Shown here piece after piece: positions 26,593 through 35,501 of a stretch of DNA of 64,000 bases. A program made the position numbers and the translations under genes. Position 1 is the stretch's first letter. Each line of letters begins with the position of its first letter. The DNA comes from Borrelia turcica IST7 (lineage in GTDB: Bacteria; Spirochaetota; Spirochaetia; Borreliales; Borreliaceae): assembly GCF_003606285.1 (NCBI RefSeq), contig NZ_CP028884.1:558001-622000 (forward strand). Reading direction: 5' to 3'. The notes beneath the pieces are model-generated. The model was given only the letters and a program-made list of their open reading frames with translations, was not told the origin of the DNA and did no database searches.

Positions 26593-26987
26593 ATTTTAAC
26601 ATCTACTAAAATTGGATTATTGTACTTAAAAAGATATTTAGAAAATCTTACCTTTGGTATTGTTGATTTTTCTTCATAAAGTTCTTTCATAGTTTTGCAT
26701 GAATTTTGATACATTATACATATTTCTTCTTTTAGTGAATTAATATTCTCGATTAATACTTCAACTTCTGTCTTCGTTTGATCTTGTATCTCTAGCCATG
26801 AATTTATGGTGATGTAATAATTATTGATGGAGTTTAAGATTAAATCTTTTCTAGGGTTTGTAAAATTTAATATATCTATTATTCCTTTATTGACGGTTTC
26901 ATTTTCAAATTCTAAAATCGCTTTTAATTTTTTAAGTTCAAGTATTAAATATTGTAAATATTTTTTTAATATTTGGTTAACTGACAA
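26589..26987 (-). CDS. small helical protein downstream of fliS, FliT-like
   Basis: A 132-residue, all-helical, soluble protein starting at TTG 26987 with AGGA 7 bases upstream. It overlaps the fliS end by 11 bases and the polA start by 4. I see no defining motif. Position next to fliS, size and helical content suggest a flagellar chaperone of the FliT kind, but this is inference from context only. Confidence 0.6.
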   Translation of the reverse strand: MSVNQILKKYLQYLILELKKLKAILEFENETVNKGIIDILNFTNPRKDLILNSINNYYITINSWLEIQDQTKTEVEVLIENINSLKEEICIMYQNSCKTMKELYEEKSTIPKVRFSKYLFKYNNPILVDVKI

Positions 26988-27396
26988 TATTAATTCCTAA
27001 TTTCTTGTTGTTAGTAGTATGATTGTTTTTAAGTATTTCTTTCCAAGCTATGTGCAGATTTTTAAGATGCTTTAATACTTCTTGAATATTTTCTCTATTT
27101 TTTTCTAATATAACTCTTTCTAATTCTTTATTTAAAAATGAGTATATTGAAAATAGATTTTTAGAAATATCCCCACCATCTTCAAAATTTAGTGTAGACA
27201 TCAATTCGATAATTATATCTTGTGCATGGTAAATTTTTTCATCAGCTTTTACTGTACTCTCTAAATCTTCTTTTTTGTAAAATTCTTTAGCAATTTCTAA
27301 ATCTTGTATTGCCCTCTCATAAAGCATTACCAATATTGAGAGAGGGCTTGATGTATTGATTTGTGTTTTCTTATATATATCTTCTTTTGCTATCAA
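26977..27396 (-). CDS. fliS: flagellar export chaperone FliS
   Basis: A 139-residue four-helix protein that caps flagellin C-termini before export. The N-terminus YKKTQINTSSPLSILVMLYE matches FliS, and the rest continues AIQDLEIAKEFYKKEDLE and ELMSTLNFEDGGDISKNLF, all typical. It starts at TTG 27396 with AGGAG 7 bases upstream. It lies 10 bases after cheY1 in a leftward operon. In Borrelia the periplasmic flagella also set cell shape. Confidence 0.92.
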   Translation of the reverse strand: MIAKEDIYKKTQINTSSPLSILVMLYERAIQDLEIAKEFYKKEDLESTVKADEKIYHAQDIIIELMSTLNFEDGGDISKNLFSIYSFLNKELERVILEKNRENIQEVLKHLKNLHIAWKEILKNNHTTNNKKLGINIVS

Positions 27397-27406
27397 GAAT
27401 TTTCTC

Positions 27407-27787
27407 CTATTCCAATGCCTTTATTTGATCTGCTATTTGATCTTCTCTGAAGGGTTTTATAATGTATCCTTTAGCACCAAGTTCCAAAGCTTTTTTAATG
27501 AGTTCTTGCTTTCCAAGTGCTGTAACCATCAATACATTAATTTTTTTAGAAGATTTATTGTTAATTTCATTCATTCTTTCAAGAGCTGTAATACCATCCA
27601 TTCCCATCATTGTTATATCAAGAGTTATTAGGTCAATTTCTTCTTGTTGTTCAAATTCCTTAACCGCTTGAATTCCATCTTCTGCTTCAAAAAATTCACT
27701 AAAGCCTAATTTTGTTAATATTTTGATTAGATTTTTTCTCATAAAAATAGAATCATCAACAACTAAGGCCTTCCTATTTTCTTTCAA
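27407..27787 (-). CDS. cheY1: chemotaxis response regulator CheY1
   Basis: A 126-residue single receiver domain. Acidic pocket D11-D12, phosphoacceptor D57 in TLDITMMGMDG, T89 and K111 (IIKPF) are all present, so phosphotransfer should work. The start is TTG 27787 with AAGGAG 6 bases upstream. It heads the operon that continues with fliS and polA. From memory this is BB0551 (CheY1) of B. burgdorferi. Confidence 0.92.
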   Translation of the reverse strand: MKENRKALVVDDSIFMRKNLIKILTKLGFSEFFEAEDGIQAVKEFEQQEEIDLITLDITMMGMDGITALERMNEINNKSSKKINVLMVTALGKQELIKKALELGAKGYIIKPFREDQIADQIKALE

Positions 27788-28134
27788 GTTTTACTCCTTG
27801 TTTAATTTTAGCATAATAAGAGCATTAAAAGTGATTTTAGTATCAATTAAAGATATAATCCATAATTGTCGATTTTGTTCATTTTTGTTTATTTTTTTAA
27901 AATTAATTTATTTATTACTTAAGGTATTTAGCTTTAAAATATGTTTTAGTTATTGAAATAAATACTTGAAGCTATTCAATTCTCAACTTTTAAAATATTT
28001 AAAAGATTGATTGCTTTTGTGTTTGAAATAAAATTGCTTGTATTTTTATTTCACTCTTTGAAGATAACATACATTATTTGCATTATTTTGTTAAAATATA
28101 TTTTGAATTTTTGAGTAATTTTGATGCTGAATGT
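27788..28134. other. divergent intergenic region, cheY1 / ligA
   Basis: The 347-bp gap has no credible coding ORF. It contains the cheY1 ribosome site and a rightward promoter candidate TTGATT (28007-28012), 16 bases, TAAAAT (28029-28034). A perfect 10-bp inverted repeat TGAAATAAAA (28024-28033) with TTTTATTTCA (28044-28053) overlaps that -10. An operator covering the ligA promoter is possible. Confidence 0.45.
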
Positions 28135-30150
28135 ATGAACAAAAAAATAGAAGATGAAATTTTATATTTAAAAAATTTAATCAAGAAATGGAATAAAGAG
28201 TATTATATCGATTCTTCACCAAGTGTAGATGACTTACATTATGATAAATCTCTTTTGCGACTGCAAGATTTGGAGAATAAGTATCCTGAATATAAGACTT
28301 TAGATTCTCCCACTCTTAAATTTGGGAGTGATCTTTTAAATGATTTTAAAGAAATTGAACATTCTTTTCCTATATTGAGTTTAGATAAGGCTTATGATGA
28401 ACAGGAATTGTTGTTGTGGATTTATAAAGTAGGATTAGGGGACTCTAGTTCTAGTTTGGGAGTTTTAAATGGTATTTCGGTTGAGCCAAAAATTGACGGG
28501 TGTTCAATTGTTCTTTATTATAAGGATGGCATACTTGAGAGAGCGCTAACTAGAGGGGATGGAAGGGTTGGTAATGATGTTACTGAGAATGTTAGAACAA
28601 TCAAAAATGTTCCTTTATGTATTGATAAAAGGGTTGATTTAGTATTACGGGGTGAGATTTATATAGGTAAGGAAAATTTTTTTAAAATAAATCAAACATT
28701 AGAAAACTCTTATATTAATGCTAGGAATTTAGCTTCAGGTATACTTAGAAGAATAAATAGTCGGGAAGTTGCTAATTTTCCTTTAGATATTTTTGTTTAT
28801 GATGTTTTGTATTCTAGTTTAGGTTTTAACACAAATCATGATACTTTGGATGAACTTGAAAAGTTAGGATTTAAAGTTAATCCTTTTTTTAAGCTTTTTG
28901 ATGATAAAAATTTAGAAGAAGATATTATTGGTTATGTTAGAGAAATAGAGAATAAAAGAAATACTCTTGAATATGAAATTGATGGGGTTGTTCTTAAAGT
29001 TGATAGTTTTAGTTTAAGAGAAGCTTTAGGACATACTTCTCATCATCCGAAGTGGTCTATAGCTTATAAATTTGAATCTCTTACGAGTGTTAGCAAGGTG
29101 ATTGATATCTTTGTTCAGGTTGGGCGTAGTGGTAAAATTACTCCTGTTGCGCATATTGAAAGAGTTCTTGTTTCTGGAGCTTTTATTGAAAATGCAACTT
29201 TGCATAATCAAGATTATATAGATTCTATTGATTTAAATATTGGAGATATTGTTTCAATTTCAAGGCGTGGAGATGTAATTCCGGCTGTTGAGTCAGTTAT
29301 TGAAAAGCTTTCAGTTGGTAGTTTTAAAATTCCAGGTAGTTGTCCTTCATGTGGAATCTCTTTAATAAGGGAGGGTGCTCACCTTTTTTGTGAAAATAAA
29401 AGTTGTCCTTTTAGGATAATTGAGCAGATAAAGTATTTTTGTAGTAAGAAATGTATGGATATTGTAGGACTTTCAAATAAAACAATTGAGTTTCTTTTTA
29501 AAATGAATTTTATATATTCAGAAATTGATCTTTATACTTTTAATTTTGATAAGCTTATTAACGTGAAGGGGTTTAAGTTAAAGAAAATAGATAAATTTAA
29601 AAATTCAATCGAAAACAGCAAAAACAGGCCATTCAGAAAGCTATTTCTTAGTATGAGCATTAGAGAAGTAGGGGAGAATACAATAGAATTGCTAATTGCT
29701 AATAATTTAAATTCATTTGATGTGATTAGTACTCTTTGTAAAGATAAAGAGAATGCCCTTGTAGAGCTTTTAAAGATTAAGGGTATAGGGGAAAGAATAG
29801 CTTTAAATATTATTGAATCGTTTAATGATGAGAATATTTTGAGCAAATTCAACTTTTTTAAAGAATTAGGATTTAAGATGGAAGAGGACAATACAAATTA
29901 TGATTTAAATACTGCGTCTTTACTTGGGAAAAAGTTTTGTATTACAGGTTCTTTTGAAGGATATTCAAGACATATTCTTATTGAAAAAATAAATAAGAAA
30001 GGTGCCATTTTTAACAATTCAGTTACTAAGAATTTAGATTTTTTACTTGTTGGAGAGAGGCCTGGCTTGAAAGTGAGAAAAGCTATGGATTTGGGTATTA
30101 AAATAATTAGTTTTTCTGATATTAGAAGTTTAATAGAATTAAATGATTAG
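28135..30150 (+). CDS. ligA: NAD-dependent DNA ligase
   Basis: A 671-residue ligase sealing nicks in replication and repair, using NAD. I start at ATG 28135; a longer frame from 28078 adds non-family residues. Domain Ia (YYIDSSPSVDDLHYDKSLL) is followed by the adenylation motif EPKIDG with the reactive Lys. After the OB fold comes a Cys4 zinc finger (CPSCGISL and FCENKSCPF). Helix-hairpin-helix repeats (LLKIKGIGERIALNII) and a C-terminal BRCT domain (GKKFCITGSFEGYSRHILIE) complete it. No strong Shine-Dalgarno is visible. It ends 2 bases from a convergent gene. Confidence 0.95.
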   Translation: MNKKIEDEILYLKNLIKKWNKEYYIDSSPSVDDLHYDKSLLRLQDLENKYPEYKTLDSPTLKFGSDLLNDFKEIEHSFPILSLDKAYDEQELLLWIYKVGLGDSSSSLGVLNGISVEPKIDGCSIVLYYKDGILERALTRGDGRVGNDVTENVRTIKNVPLCIDKRVDLVLRGEIYIGKENFFKINQTLENSYINARNLASGILRRINSREVANFPLDIFVYDVLYSSLGFNTNHDTLDELEKLGFKVNPFFKLFDDKNLEEDIIGYVREIENKRNTLEYEIDGVVLKVDSFSLREALGHTSHHPKWSIAYKFESLTSVSKVIDIFVQVGRSGKITPVAHIERVLVSGAFIENATLHNQDYIDSIDLNIGDIVSISRRGDVIPAVESVIEKLSVGSFKIPGSCPSCGISLIREGAHLFCENKSCPFRIIEQIKYFCSKKCMDIVGLSNKTIEFLFKMNFIYSEIDLYTFNFDKLINVKGFKLKKIDKFKNSIENSKNRPFRKLFLSMSIREVGENTIELLIANNLNSFDVISTLCKDKENALVELLKIKGIGERIALNIIESFNDENILSKFNFFKELGFKMEEDNTNYDLNTASLLGKKFCITGSFEGYSRHILIEKINKKGAIFNNSVTKNLDFLLVGERPGLKVRKAMDLGIKIISFSDIRSLIELND

Positions 30151-30152
30151 AT

Positions 30153-32108
30153 TTATTTTATTATTCTTATATCTTTAAATTCAGATTCTAGATTTTTATA
30201 TAAAGAATCTATTTCATTTGTATTTTCTATTTCTATTAGGTTTCTAAAGAAAGTCTCTTTATGCTTTAATGATGGGTTAATGAAGCAATTCTTGATATGA
30301 TGTTTTGAAATTAATTTATAAATTTCTTCGGCTCTATATAGATTTTTTGTTGGTTCTATTTCAACATAATATTTATCGGGTTTTCTGAAAGCAAATTTAT
30401 CTCCTTTTTCTTTAAAATTATAGTTATTTGAATATGTATCTGGATATATTTGAAAAGATGCAGGTTTTATTCCTGTTATTTTTTTGGTATTTTTATGAGG
30501 TATGTCTTTAACTGTTATTTCTTCTTTAGGAAGTGGTTCTATTTTTGTTATTGTATTTTCTTTGCTTTGTTCTGGGAGCTTGTTGGCATAGTGTATTTCT
30601 GGACTTTCATCTTCTTGTTGATTTTTTATTTCTTTATGCTCTTTTGTTAAAAGGTCTCTCTTTTGAGACTCGGACAATTCTTTTTGAAGTGTTGAGATAG
30701 CATTTTCATTCTCTTCTAATCTTTTCTCTAATGCATTTATTTTATCTTGTTTGTTGTTAATTTTATCTTCATTTTCCTTGTATGAGTTTTCAGTTTGTTC
30801 AATCTTTTCTTTCAGTTCATTTATTATTTTTTCTATAGAAGATAAATTAAGTTCAATCTCTTCTAAACTGTTATTTTCATTGTTATTTTTTTGTAAATTT
30901 ATTAAGTCTTTTTGAAGAGCTAAAATAGTATCTTCATTGTGAGTAATTTTGTCGTCAAGTTCTTTAATCATGTGAGAATTATTGTTAATAGCATCTTCGC
31001 TATTGATAATCCTGTCGTCAAGTTCTTTAATCATGTGAGAATTATTGTTAATAGCATCTTCGCTATTGATAATCCTGTCGTCAAGTTCTTTAATCATGTG
31101 AGAATTGTTGTTAATAGTATCTTCGTTATTGATAATCCTGTCGTCAAGTTCTTTAATCATGTGAGAATTGTTGTTAATAGTATCTTCGTTATTGATAATC
31201 CTGTCGTCAAGTTCCTTAATCATGTGAGAATTGTTGTTAATAGTATTTGCGTTATGAGTAATTTTGTTGTCAAGTTCCTTAATCATGTGAGAATTGTTGT
31301 TAATAGCATCTTCGTTATTGATAATCCTGTCGTCAAGTTCCTTTATTACTTGTGCTTCTGAATGAAAATGTTGCGGCTCTCTGTTATAATATTCATCCTC
31401 TTCTGTTTGATAATTATAATTTGTGTTTGGTATGTAATTGTCTTGATTGTAATCATATGTTTCTTCATTCTTGTGACCATATTCTTGTTCATTTTCTTCA
31501 TAAGTATCTTTTTGTGGCTTGGAGTTATTGCTTAGTAAATGTTCTTTTTTATTGATTAAATTTTTTATCTCTTCAATTTCTCGTTTTAAGCTTTTTGCTA
31601 GAGCTTCATATTCTTCATCCTTTCTTTGAATAGTTTCTGTATTTTTGTTGTTTAAAAGCCTTTCTATGTTGTCTATTTTATTCTCATAGCTTTCAATTCT
31701 AAGTTTTAATTCATCTACATTTGTTTTCGGTCTTGAATCATTCATATTTGGGTGTTCAAAGGAAGATTTTTTTGATTTTAAGTATTGTGGAAGTTGTAAT
31801 TCTTTACCATATAGACTATTATCTGTTGAACTACTTTTATCTAATCTTTGAAGTTGTTCCAAATCTCTAAATTCAAGTTTATTTGATTTTTCACTATGAA
31901 GATTAGGTTTATTTGAGACATCATCTTCCAAAGTTTCTGAATTTTCATTTTGGAAATCTTCGCTTAAGTCTTCTTTGGGAATGTAAACTTCAGAAGGATT
32001 TATTATAGTATCACTTACCTCAGGTTCATCTTCACCAAAGAGTAATGGGCATGAAAATAGCACAAAAATTGTAAGAAGGATGAAAAATTTCTTGTTACCT
32101 TTACTCAT
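30153..32108 (-). CDS. exported coiled-coil protein with tandem 21-residue repeats
   Basis: A 651-residue protein. The N-terminus FFILLTIFVLFSCPLLFGED is a signal peptide. FSC could be a lipobox, otherwise cleavage falls after LFG. Residues about 130-500 are predicted coiled coil, containing seven tandem copies of a 21-residue unit (IKELDDRIINNEDTINNNSHM), exactly three heptads, encoded by a 63-bp repeat. The C-terminal 110 residues form a separate domain (FAFRKPDKYYVEIEPTKNLY) that looks globular and conserved. Repeat number probably varies between strains. A periplasmic or surface spacer function is inferred. Confidence 0.75.
   Translation of the reverse strand: MSKGNKKFFILLTIFVLFSCPLLFGEDEPEVSDTIINPSEVYIPKEDLSEDFQNENSETLEDDVSNKPNLHSEKSNKLEFRDLEQLQRLDKSSSTDNSLYGKELQLPQYLKSKKSSFEHPNMNDSRPKTNVDELKLRIESYENKIDNIERLLNNKNTETIQRKDEEYEALAKSLKREIEEIKNLINKKEHLLSNNSKPQKDTYEENEQEYGHKNEETYDYNQDNYIPNTNYNYQTEEDEYYNREPQHFHSEAQVIKELDDRIINNEDAINNNSHMIKELDNKITHNANTINNNSHMIKELDDRIINNEDTINNNSHMIKELDDRIINNEDTINNNSHMIKELDDRIINSEDAINNNSHMIKELDDRIINSEDAINNNSHMIKELDDKITHNEDTILALQKDLINLQKNNNENNSLEEIELNLSSIEKIINELKEKIEQTENSYKENEDKINNKQDKINALEKRLEENENAISTLQKELSESQKRDLLTKEHKEIKNQQEDESPEIHYANKLPEQSKENTITKIEPLPKEEITVKDIPHKNTKKITGIKPASFQIYPDTYSNNYNFKEKGDKFAFRKPDKYYVEIEPTKNLYRAEEIYKLISKHHIKNCFINPSLKHKETFFRNLIEIENTNEIDSLYKNLESEFKDIRIIK
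30924..31349 (-). repeat. 63-bp in-frame tandem repeat array
   Basis: Six complete 63-bp units begin at 30951, 31014, 31077, 31140, 31203 and 31266, with a partial unit on each side. The units starting at 30951 and 31014 are identical, and so are those at 31077 and 31140; the others differ by point changes. This pattern indicates recent pairwise duplication inside the gene. Confidence 0.95.
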
Positions 32109-32333
32109 AAAATACCCTATTAAAAGCCTTTGATGTCCATTTTATAACTTGATATTACCATAATTTTTTAAATTTATCAAAAAAGTGTTCTAGCTTATGT
32201 AGGAGTAATTTTAGGATAAAGTAGGCTAAGCTTATGGTATTAGTATGTTTTTATTTACATAGTAATTTTGTTGGTATTATGACATAATAATTTAGTTAAA
32301 AGATAATTGTGTATTTTTATTTCTTAGGTTTTC

Positions 32334-34193
32334 TTGGTGTATATTAATTTAGAAAATATGGACGAAATTTGGGGTTTGCCAGTTTGTTGTAAGAGTAAGA
32401 ATTCTATCATTGAAAATTTTACGCTTTCAGATAAATATAAAGATCAGATTTCCAGTATTAGTTATAAGGATAATATTGTTCTAAAACTTAATGATATTGT
32501 TGGTTCTGATGATTTTAATTTAAAACTTTTTGATAACAAAATAGACTTTGAAGGTCAAGTTCCTTTAGTTTTATATTCTAGTAACTTAGATTCTTTATTG
32601 GAAGCAGAGGAAAGTATTGCTTTTGAACTCAAGACTATTGAACAGAATGAAAGTTATTCTGAACCAATATTGAAGGAGTTTGATGAATTAAAAACATACA
32701 AGTCTTATTATGAATTTTCAGATTATGTGAATTATTGTAATGAATCTCTTATGGTTAGAGTTTCCTTTAAAGATGATAGCTTAGTTATTGATGCAGATGT
32801 TGATAAAATTGCTCTTTTAAAGAAGATTATTAGTGATAATTTTTGTATTAGTAAAGATAAGATAATTATTAATTCTTTTAATGATTATTGTATTGCCTCC
32901 CTTTTTCCAATTTCTTTTAATGCAGTTTTGCAAGGTGTATTAATTGCTACTAGACTTAAGAGAAGAGTTAATATTGTTTATTATAAAAGACATTTTTTAA
33001 TGTCACAGGATTTGAGGTTAAAATTTTCAGCTGTTAATTGTTTGTCAGCAGAAAATAAACTTTCAAAGATTATTTTAGATGTTGAAATCAACAGGCCGTT
33101 GAATTTTTTGTATAAATTTTATTTTAACTATCTCAAACATATTTTTAATAATTTGTTTTTTGATTTAAGTGTGCATATTAATTTTATAGAATCCAAAAGT
33201 GATGTTGTATTTTTTTATGATAATCATTTTTTATTTGAGACATCTGTTTATAACTTTATTTATTCAAATCTTTATAATCTTGCGGTTAATTTTTCAGTTG
33301 AACCTATTAATTATTTGCTATCTCATGTTAAAGAGGAATACGATGTGTTTTTAAAGTTTTTTGAACAGATGAATTTTAAAAATTCTATCATGAGAAAATC
33401 ATCTTCTATAAGTTTAAATAATACCTATGGCATTTTGGATGTAAGGAGAAAAGGAATAGGATTTAGTTTTCTGGATCTAGACTCTATTTTTGTGGGAAGT
33501 AGGCAAACTATTTCTATGAGTTTGCATAAGAATAAGTTAGATGTATTTATTCCTTATAAAGTGTTGGATGACAACTTAATAAATTATTTAAGGAATACTT
33601 TAGCTAGGGATTTTGGACTGTCGTATGATAGTGTATGTTTTGTTGTTAGTGATGCTTTTACAGATGATATTGATTATGGTGCATTGATTAAAGAATCTTA
33701 TTTTATTGAAAGAGAAGTTTTAACTGTTAAGGATAATCTTTCTTTAATGATTGGTGAAAATTTTAAAGGTGAATATCCTGTTGTAATTGAACAAGATTTT
33801 AGTCTAAACACAGATACTAAGTTTAAAGTTGCATGCTCTCTTGAAATTGATATAGAAATGTATTCTTTTAAAGTTACATTTAGTAATGTAACTTTTTTTG
33901 TTGAATATGGTAATTTTGATAAGATTAGGCTAAATAATAAGCGGGCATTTTCGGTTTTTAGTTTGGCAGTCAACTATGTTTTTGGAAAAATTAATTATGG
34001 CATTGATGATTCTTTAACATTTGAGTTTATTGAGGATGGAGAGCATTTTTTTTCTTGGAGAGCATTGTTTATTGCATCTGTTTCTGCAATAAGGACAGCT
34101 TTAATTCAAGCCTTTGATTTCAATTTGTCTAGGATTCCTATTGAGATTGAAGATGTTTTAAATAGCTGGAGTGTGAGAATTGATACTAATTAG
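32334..34193 (+). CDS. degenerate molybdopterin-hydroxylase large subunit homologue (XDH/CoxL-like)
   Basis: A 619-residue soluble protein. Early residues DFEGQVPLVLYSSNLDSLLE resemble the hydroxylase a/b hammerhead domain, where substrates enter. A middle part (ATRLKRRVNIVYYKRHFLMS) aligns in order with the molybdopterin domain. The C-terminus DGEHFFSWRALFIASVSAIR resembles the family GEPP segment that carries the catalytic Glu. The Gly-rich GGGFG cofactor loop and the molybdopterin-binding Gln motifs are missing. The start is uncertain: TTG 32334, GTG 32337 or ATG 32358. It is coupled to two genes resembling the other subunits, which strengthens the call. It is almost certainly not an active molybdoenzyme. 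Confidence 0.6.
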   Translation: MVYINLENMDEIWGLPVCCKSKNSIIENFTLSDKYKDQISSISYKDNIVLKLNDIVGSDDFNLKLFDNKIDFEGQVPLVLYSSNLDSLLEAEESIAFELKTIEQNESYSEPILKEFDELKTYKSYYEFSDYVNYCNESLMVRVSFKDDSLVIDADVDKIALLKKIISDNFCISKDKIIINSFNDYCIASLFPISFNAVLQGVLIATRLKRRVNIVYYKRHFLMSQDLRLKFSAVNCLSAENKLSKIILDVEINRPLNFLYKFYFNYLKHIFNNLFFDLSVHINFIESKSDVVFFYDNHFLFETSVYNFIYSNLYNLAVNFSVEPINYLLSHVKEEYDVFLKFFEQMNFKNSIMRKSSSISLNNTYGILDVRRKGIGFSFLDLDSIFVGSRQTISMSLHKNKLDVFIPYKVLDDNLINYLRNTLARDFGLSYDSVCFVVSDAFTDDIDYGALIKESYFIEREVLTVKDNLSLMIGENFKGEYPVVIEQDFSLNTDTKFKVACSLEIDIEMYSFKVTFSNVTFFVEYGNFDKIRLNNKRAFSVFSLAVNYVFGKINYGIDDSLTFEFIEDGEHFFSWRALFIASVSAIRTALIQAFDFNLSRIPIEIEDVLNSWSVRIDTN

Positions 34194-34641
34194 TTTTAAT
34201 TTGAATGGAGAAAATCTTTCAAAAAGTGTTGATCTTTCTTTGAGTGCTAGGGATCTTTTGGTAGATGTTTTTTATTCGGGTGAAAAAAATTTAATTAAGA
34301 ATATTAATAATAACTTTTCATTAGTGCTTTTAAATTTGAAACCAGTATATGCATCTTTAGTTCCAGCTTTTATGTTAAATGGAAGTAGTGTTATGACTAT
34401 TGAAGGTTTAAAGAATACATCTTTTTATAATAATTTAGTTAAGGTTTTATTAGAAAATGATTTTGGGTTTTGTGAAAACTGTTTTTCATCCAATGCACTA
34501 TTATTTTATTATTTTTTGAAGAGTAAAATAATAATTAGGACAGATATTTTAGGGTATTATAATACTTTAAGGTGTTATTGCATTGATGTTAATACTTTTT
34601 TAGATATTTATTTGCAGTTGGAAGAACTAGAGAGAAAATGA
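34180..34641 (+). CDS. degenerate [2Fe-2S] small-subunit homologue (CoxS/XdhC-like)
   Basis: A 153-residue protein from TTG 34180 (GGAG 8 bases upstream), overlapping the large-subunit gene by 14 bases. ISFNLNGENLSKSVDLSLSA matches the ferredoxin-like N-terminus of CO-dehydrogenase small subunits. TIEGL is kept, and C98-ENC101 and C132-Y-C134 match the CGFC and CRC pairs of the second cluster. The four Cys of the first, ferredoxin-type cluster are absent. These are the only four cysteines in the protein. The last codon region overlaps the next gene by ATGA. Confidence 0.72.
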   Translation: MILISFNLNGENLSKSVDLSLSARDLLVDVFYSGEKNLIKNINNNFSLVLLNLKPVYASLVPAFMLNGSSVMTIEGLKNTSFYNNLVKVLLENDFGFCENCFSSNALLFYYFLKSKIIIRTDILGYYNTLRCYCIDVNTFLDIYLQLEELERK

Positions 34642-35501
34642 GTGGAGCAAAAGTATATTATCCAGAAAATTTTAATGCACTTGTTAGTTTGTTTAATAAA
34701 GAATTAAATAATTATATCGTGTATAACGAAATTGATTTTCATAAAAATATTGAAATTTTTAAGGAAAGGGATAATGTTAATAATTTCTTTTTAATTAATA
34801 ATTTTGAAAGATTTAAAAAAGTATCACTTAAAAGTAATTTTTTAGAAATAGGACCATGTGTTACTTATAATGAAATATTGCAATTTGGAGAGAGAAATAT
34901 TCCAAGGTTGTTTTATGAGTTTATTTCAAAATTAAGTGATAAAATATATCTAAATAGTATTAACATTTCTAATGGATTTTATTATAAAAATACCGTTTTT
35001 GATTTGTATCCTTTGTTTTTAAGTCTGGATGCTCAGCTTGAATTTAAGAATGTTTTAACTAAAAAGACTTATACTTATAATGCTTATAATATTAACAGGG
35101 ATGATTACATACAGAATCGCAATACTTTGTTTTTGACTAAATTAAAATTTCCAATTACAAATCTGTGGAACAAGAGCTTTTATGGTAAAGTATTTGTTGA
35201 TACTTTTTCATTTGAAATGCTAGCCGATGCAAATATTATTTTTATTTGTGTGCTTTTAAATGTTAAAAGAGACATTATAACTGATTTTTTGATGAAAATA
35301 TTTTACGATGATAAGGTTATTACTTTAAGAGACTCTCAAGTTTTGCTTCTTAATAAATCTTTGCCTTTGTCTATCTTTGAAATTGAAGATTCTCTTAAAA
35401 TGCTGGATAAGAATATTCGAGATGTGAAAAATTTTAGCTTTGGGGAGAGAAACTTGAAGCTTATAAAAAATTTTTATTTTGATACATTAGTTAATTTTTG
35501 A
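34638..35501 (+). CDS. degenerate FAD-domain medium-subunit homologue (CoxM-like)
   Basis: A 287-residue protein whose ATG overlaps the upstream stop. The order of segments follows the hydroxylase FAD domain: FFLINNFERFKKVSLK, LEIGPCVTYNEI (family IGA-x-vT), a helix, FDLYPLFLSLDAQLEF (family SD..P.LLALDA) and TKLKFP. The Gly-rich FAD pyrophosphate loops (AGGTD and GTxGGN) are replaced by YNEIDF and SINISNG. FAD binding is therefore doubtful. Its position as third gene after the large and small subunits supports descent from a heterotrimeric hydroxylase. Confidence 0.68.
   Translation: MSGAKVYYPENFNALVSLFNKELNNYIVYNEIDFHKNIEIFKERDNVNNFFLINNFERFKKVSLKSNFLEIGPCVTYNEILQFGERNIPRLFYEFISKLSDKIYLNSINISNGFYYKNTVFDLYPLFLSLDAQLEFKNVLTKKTYTYNAYNINRDDYIQNRNTLFLTKLKFPITNLWNKSFYGKVFVDTFSFEMLADANIIFICVLLNVKRDIITDFLMKIFYDDKVITLRDSQVLLLNKSLPLSIFEIEDSLKMLDKNIRDVKNFSFGERNLKLIKNFYFDTLVNF

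Noticed and set aside
30924-31349. CRISPR-like repeat array
   Set aside because: The units are directly adjacent, 63 bp, in frame with a coding sequence, and have no unique spacers or cas genes.
30939-31361. A 140-codon rightward ORF with its own repeats
   Set aside because: It is the antisense reading of the 63-bp repeat array; the long open frame comes from repetition of one phase, and there is no ribosome site.
32334-35501. Pseudogene remnants of a hydroxylase operon
   Set aside because: All three frames are uninterrupted over 3.1 kb with coupled starts, so decay of cofactor sites is not accompanied by loss of coding capacity.
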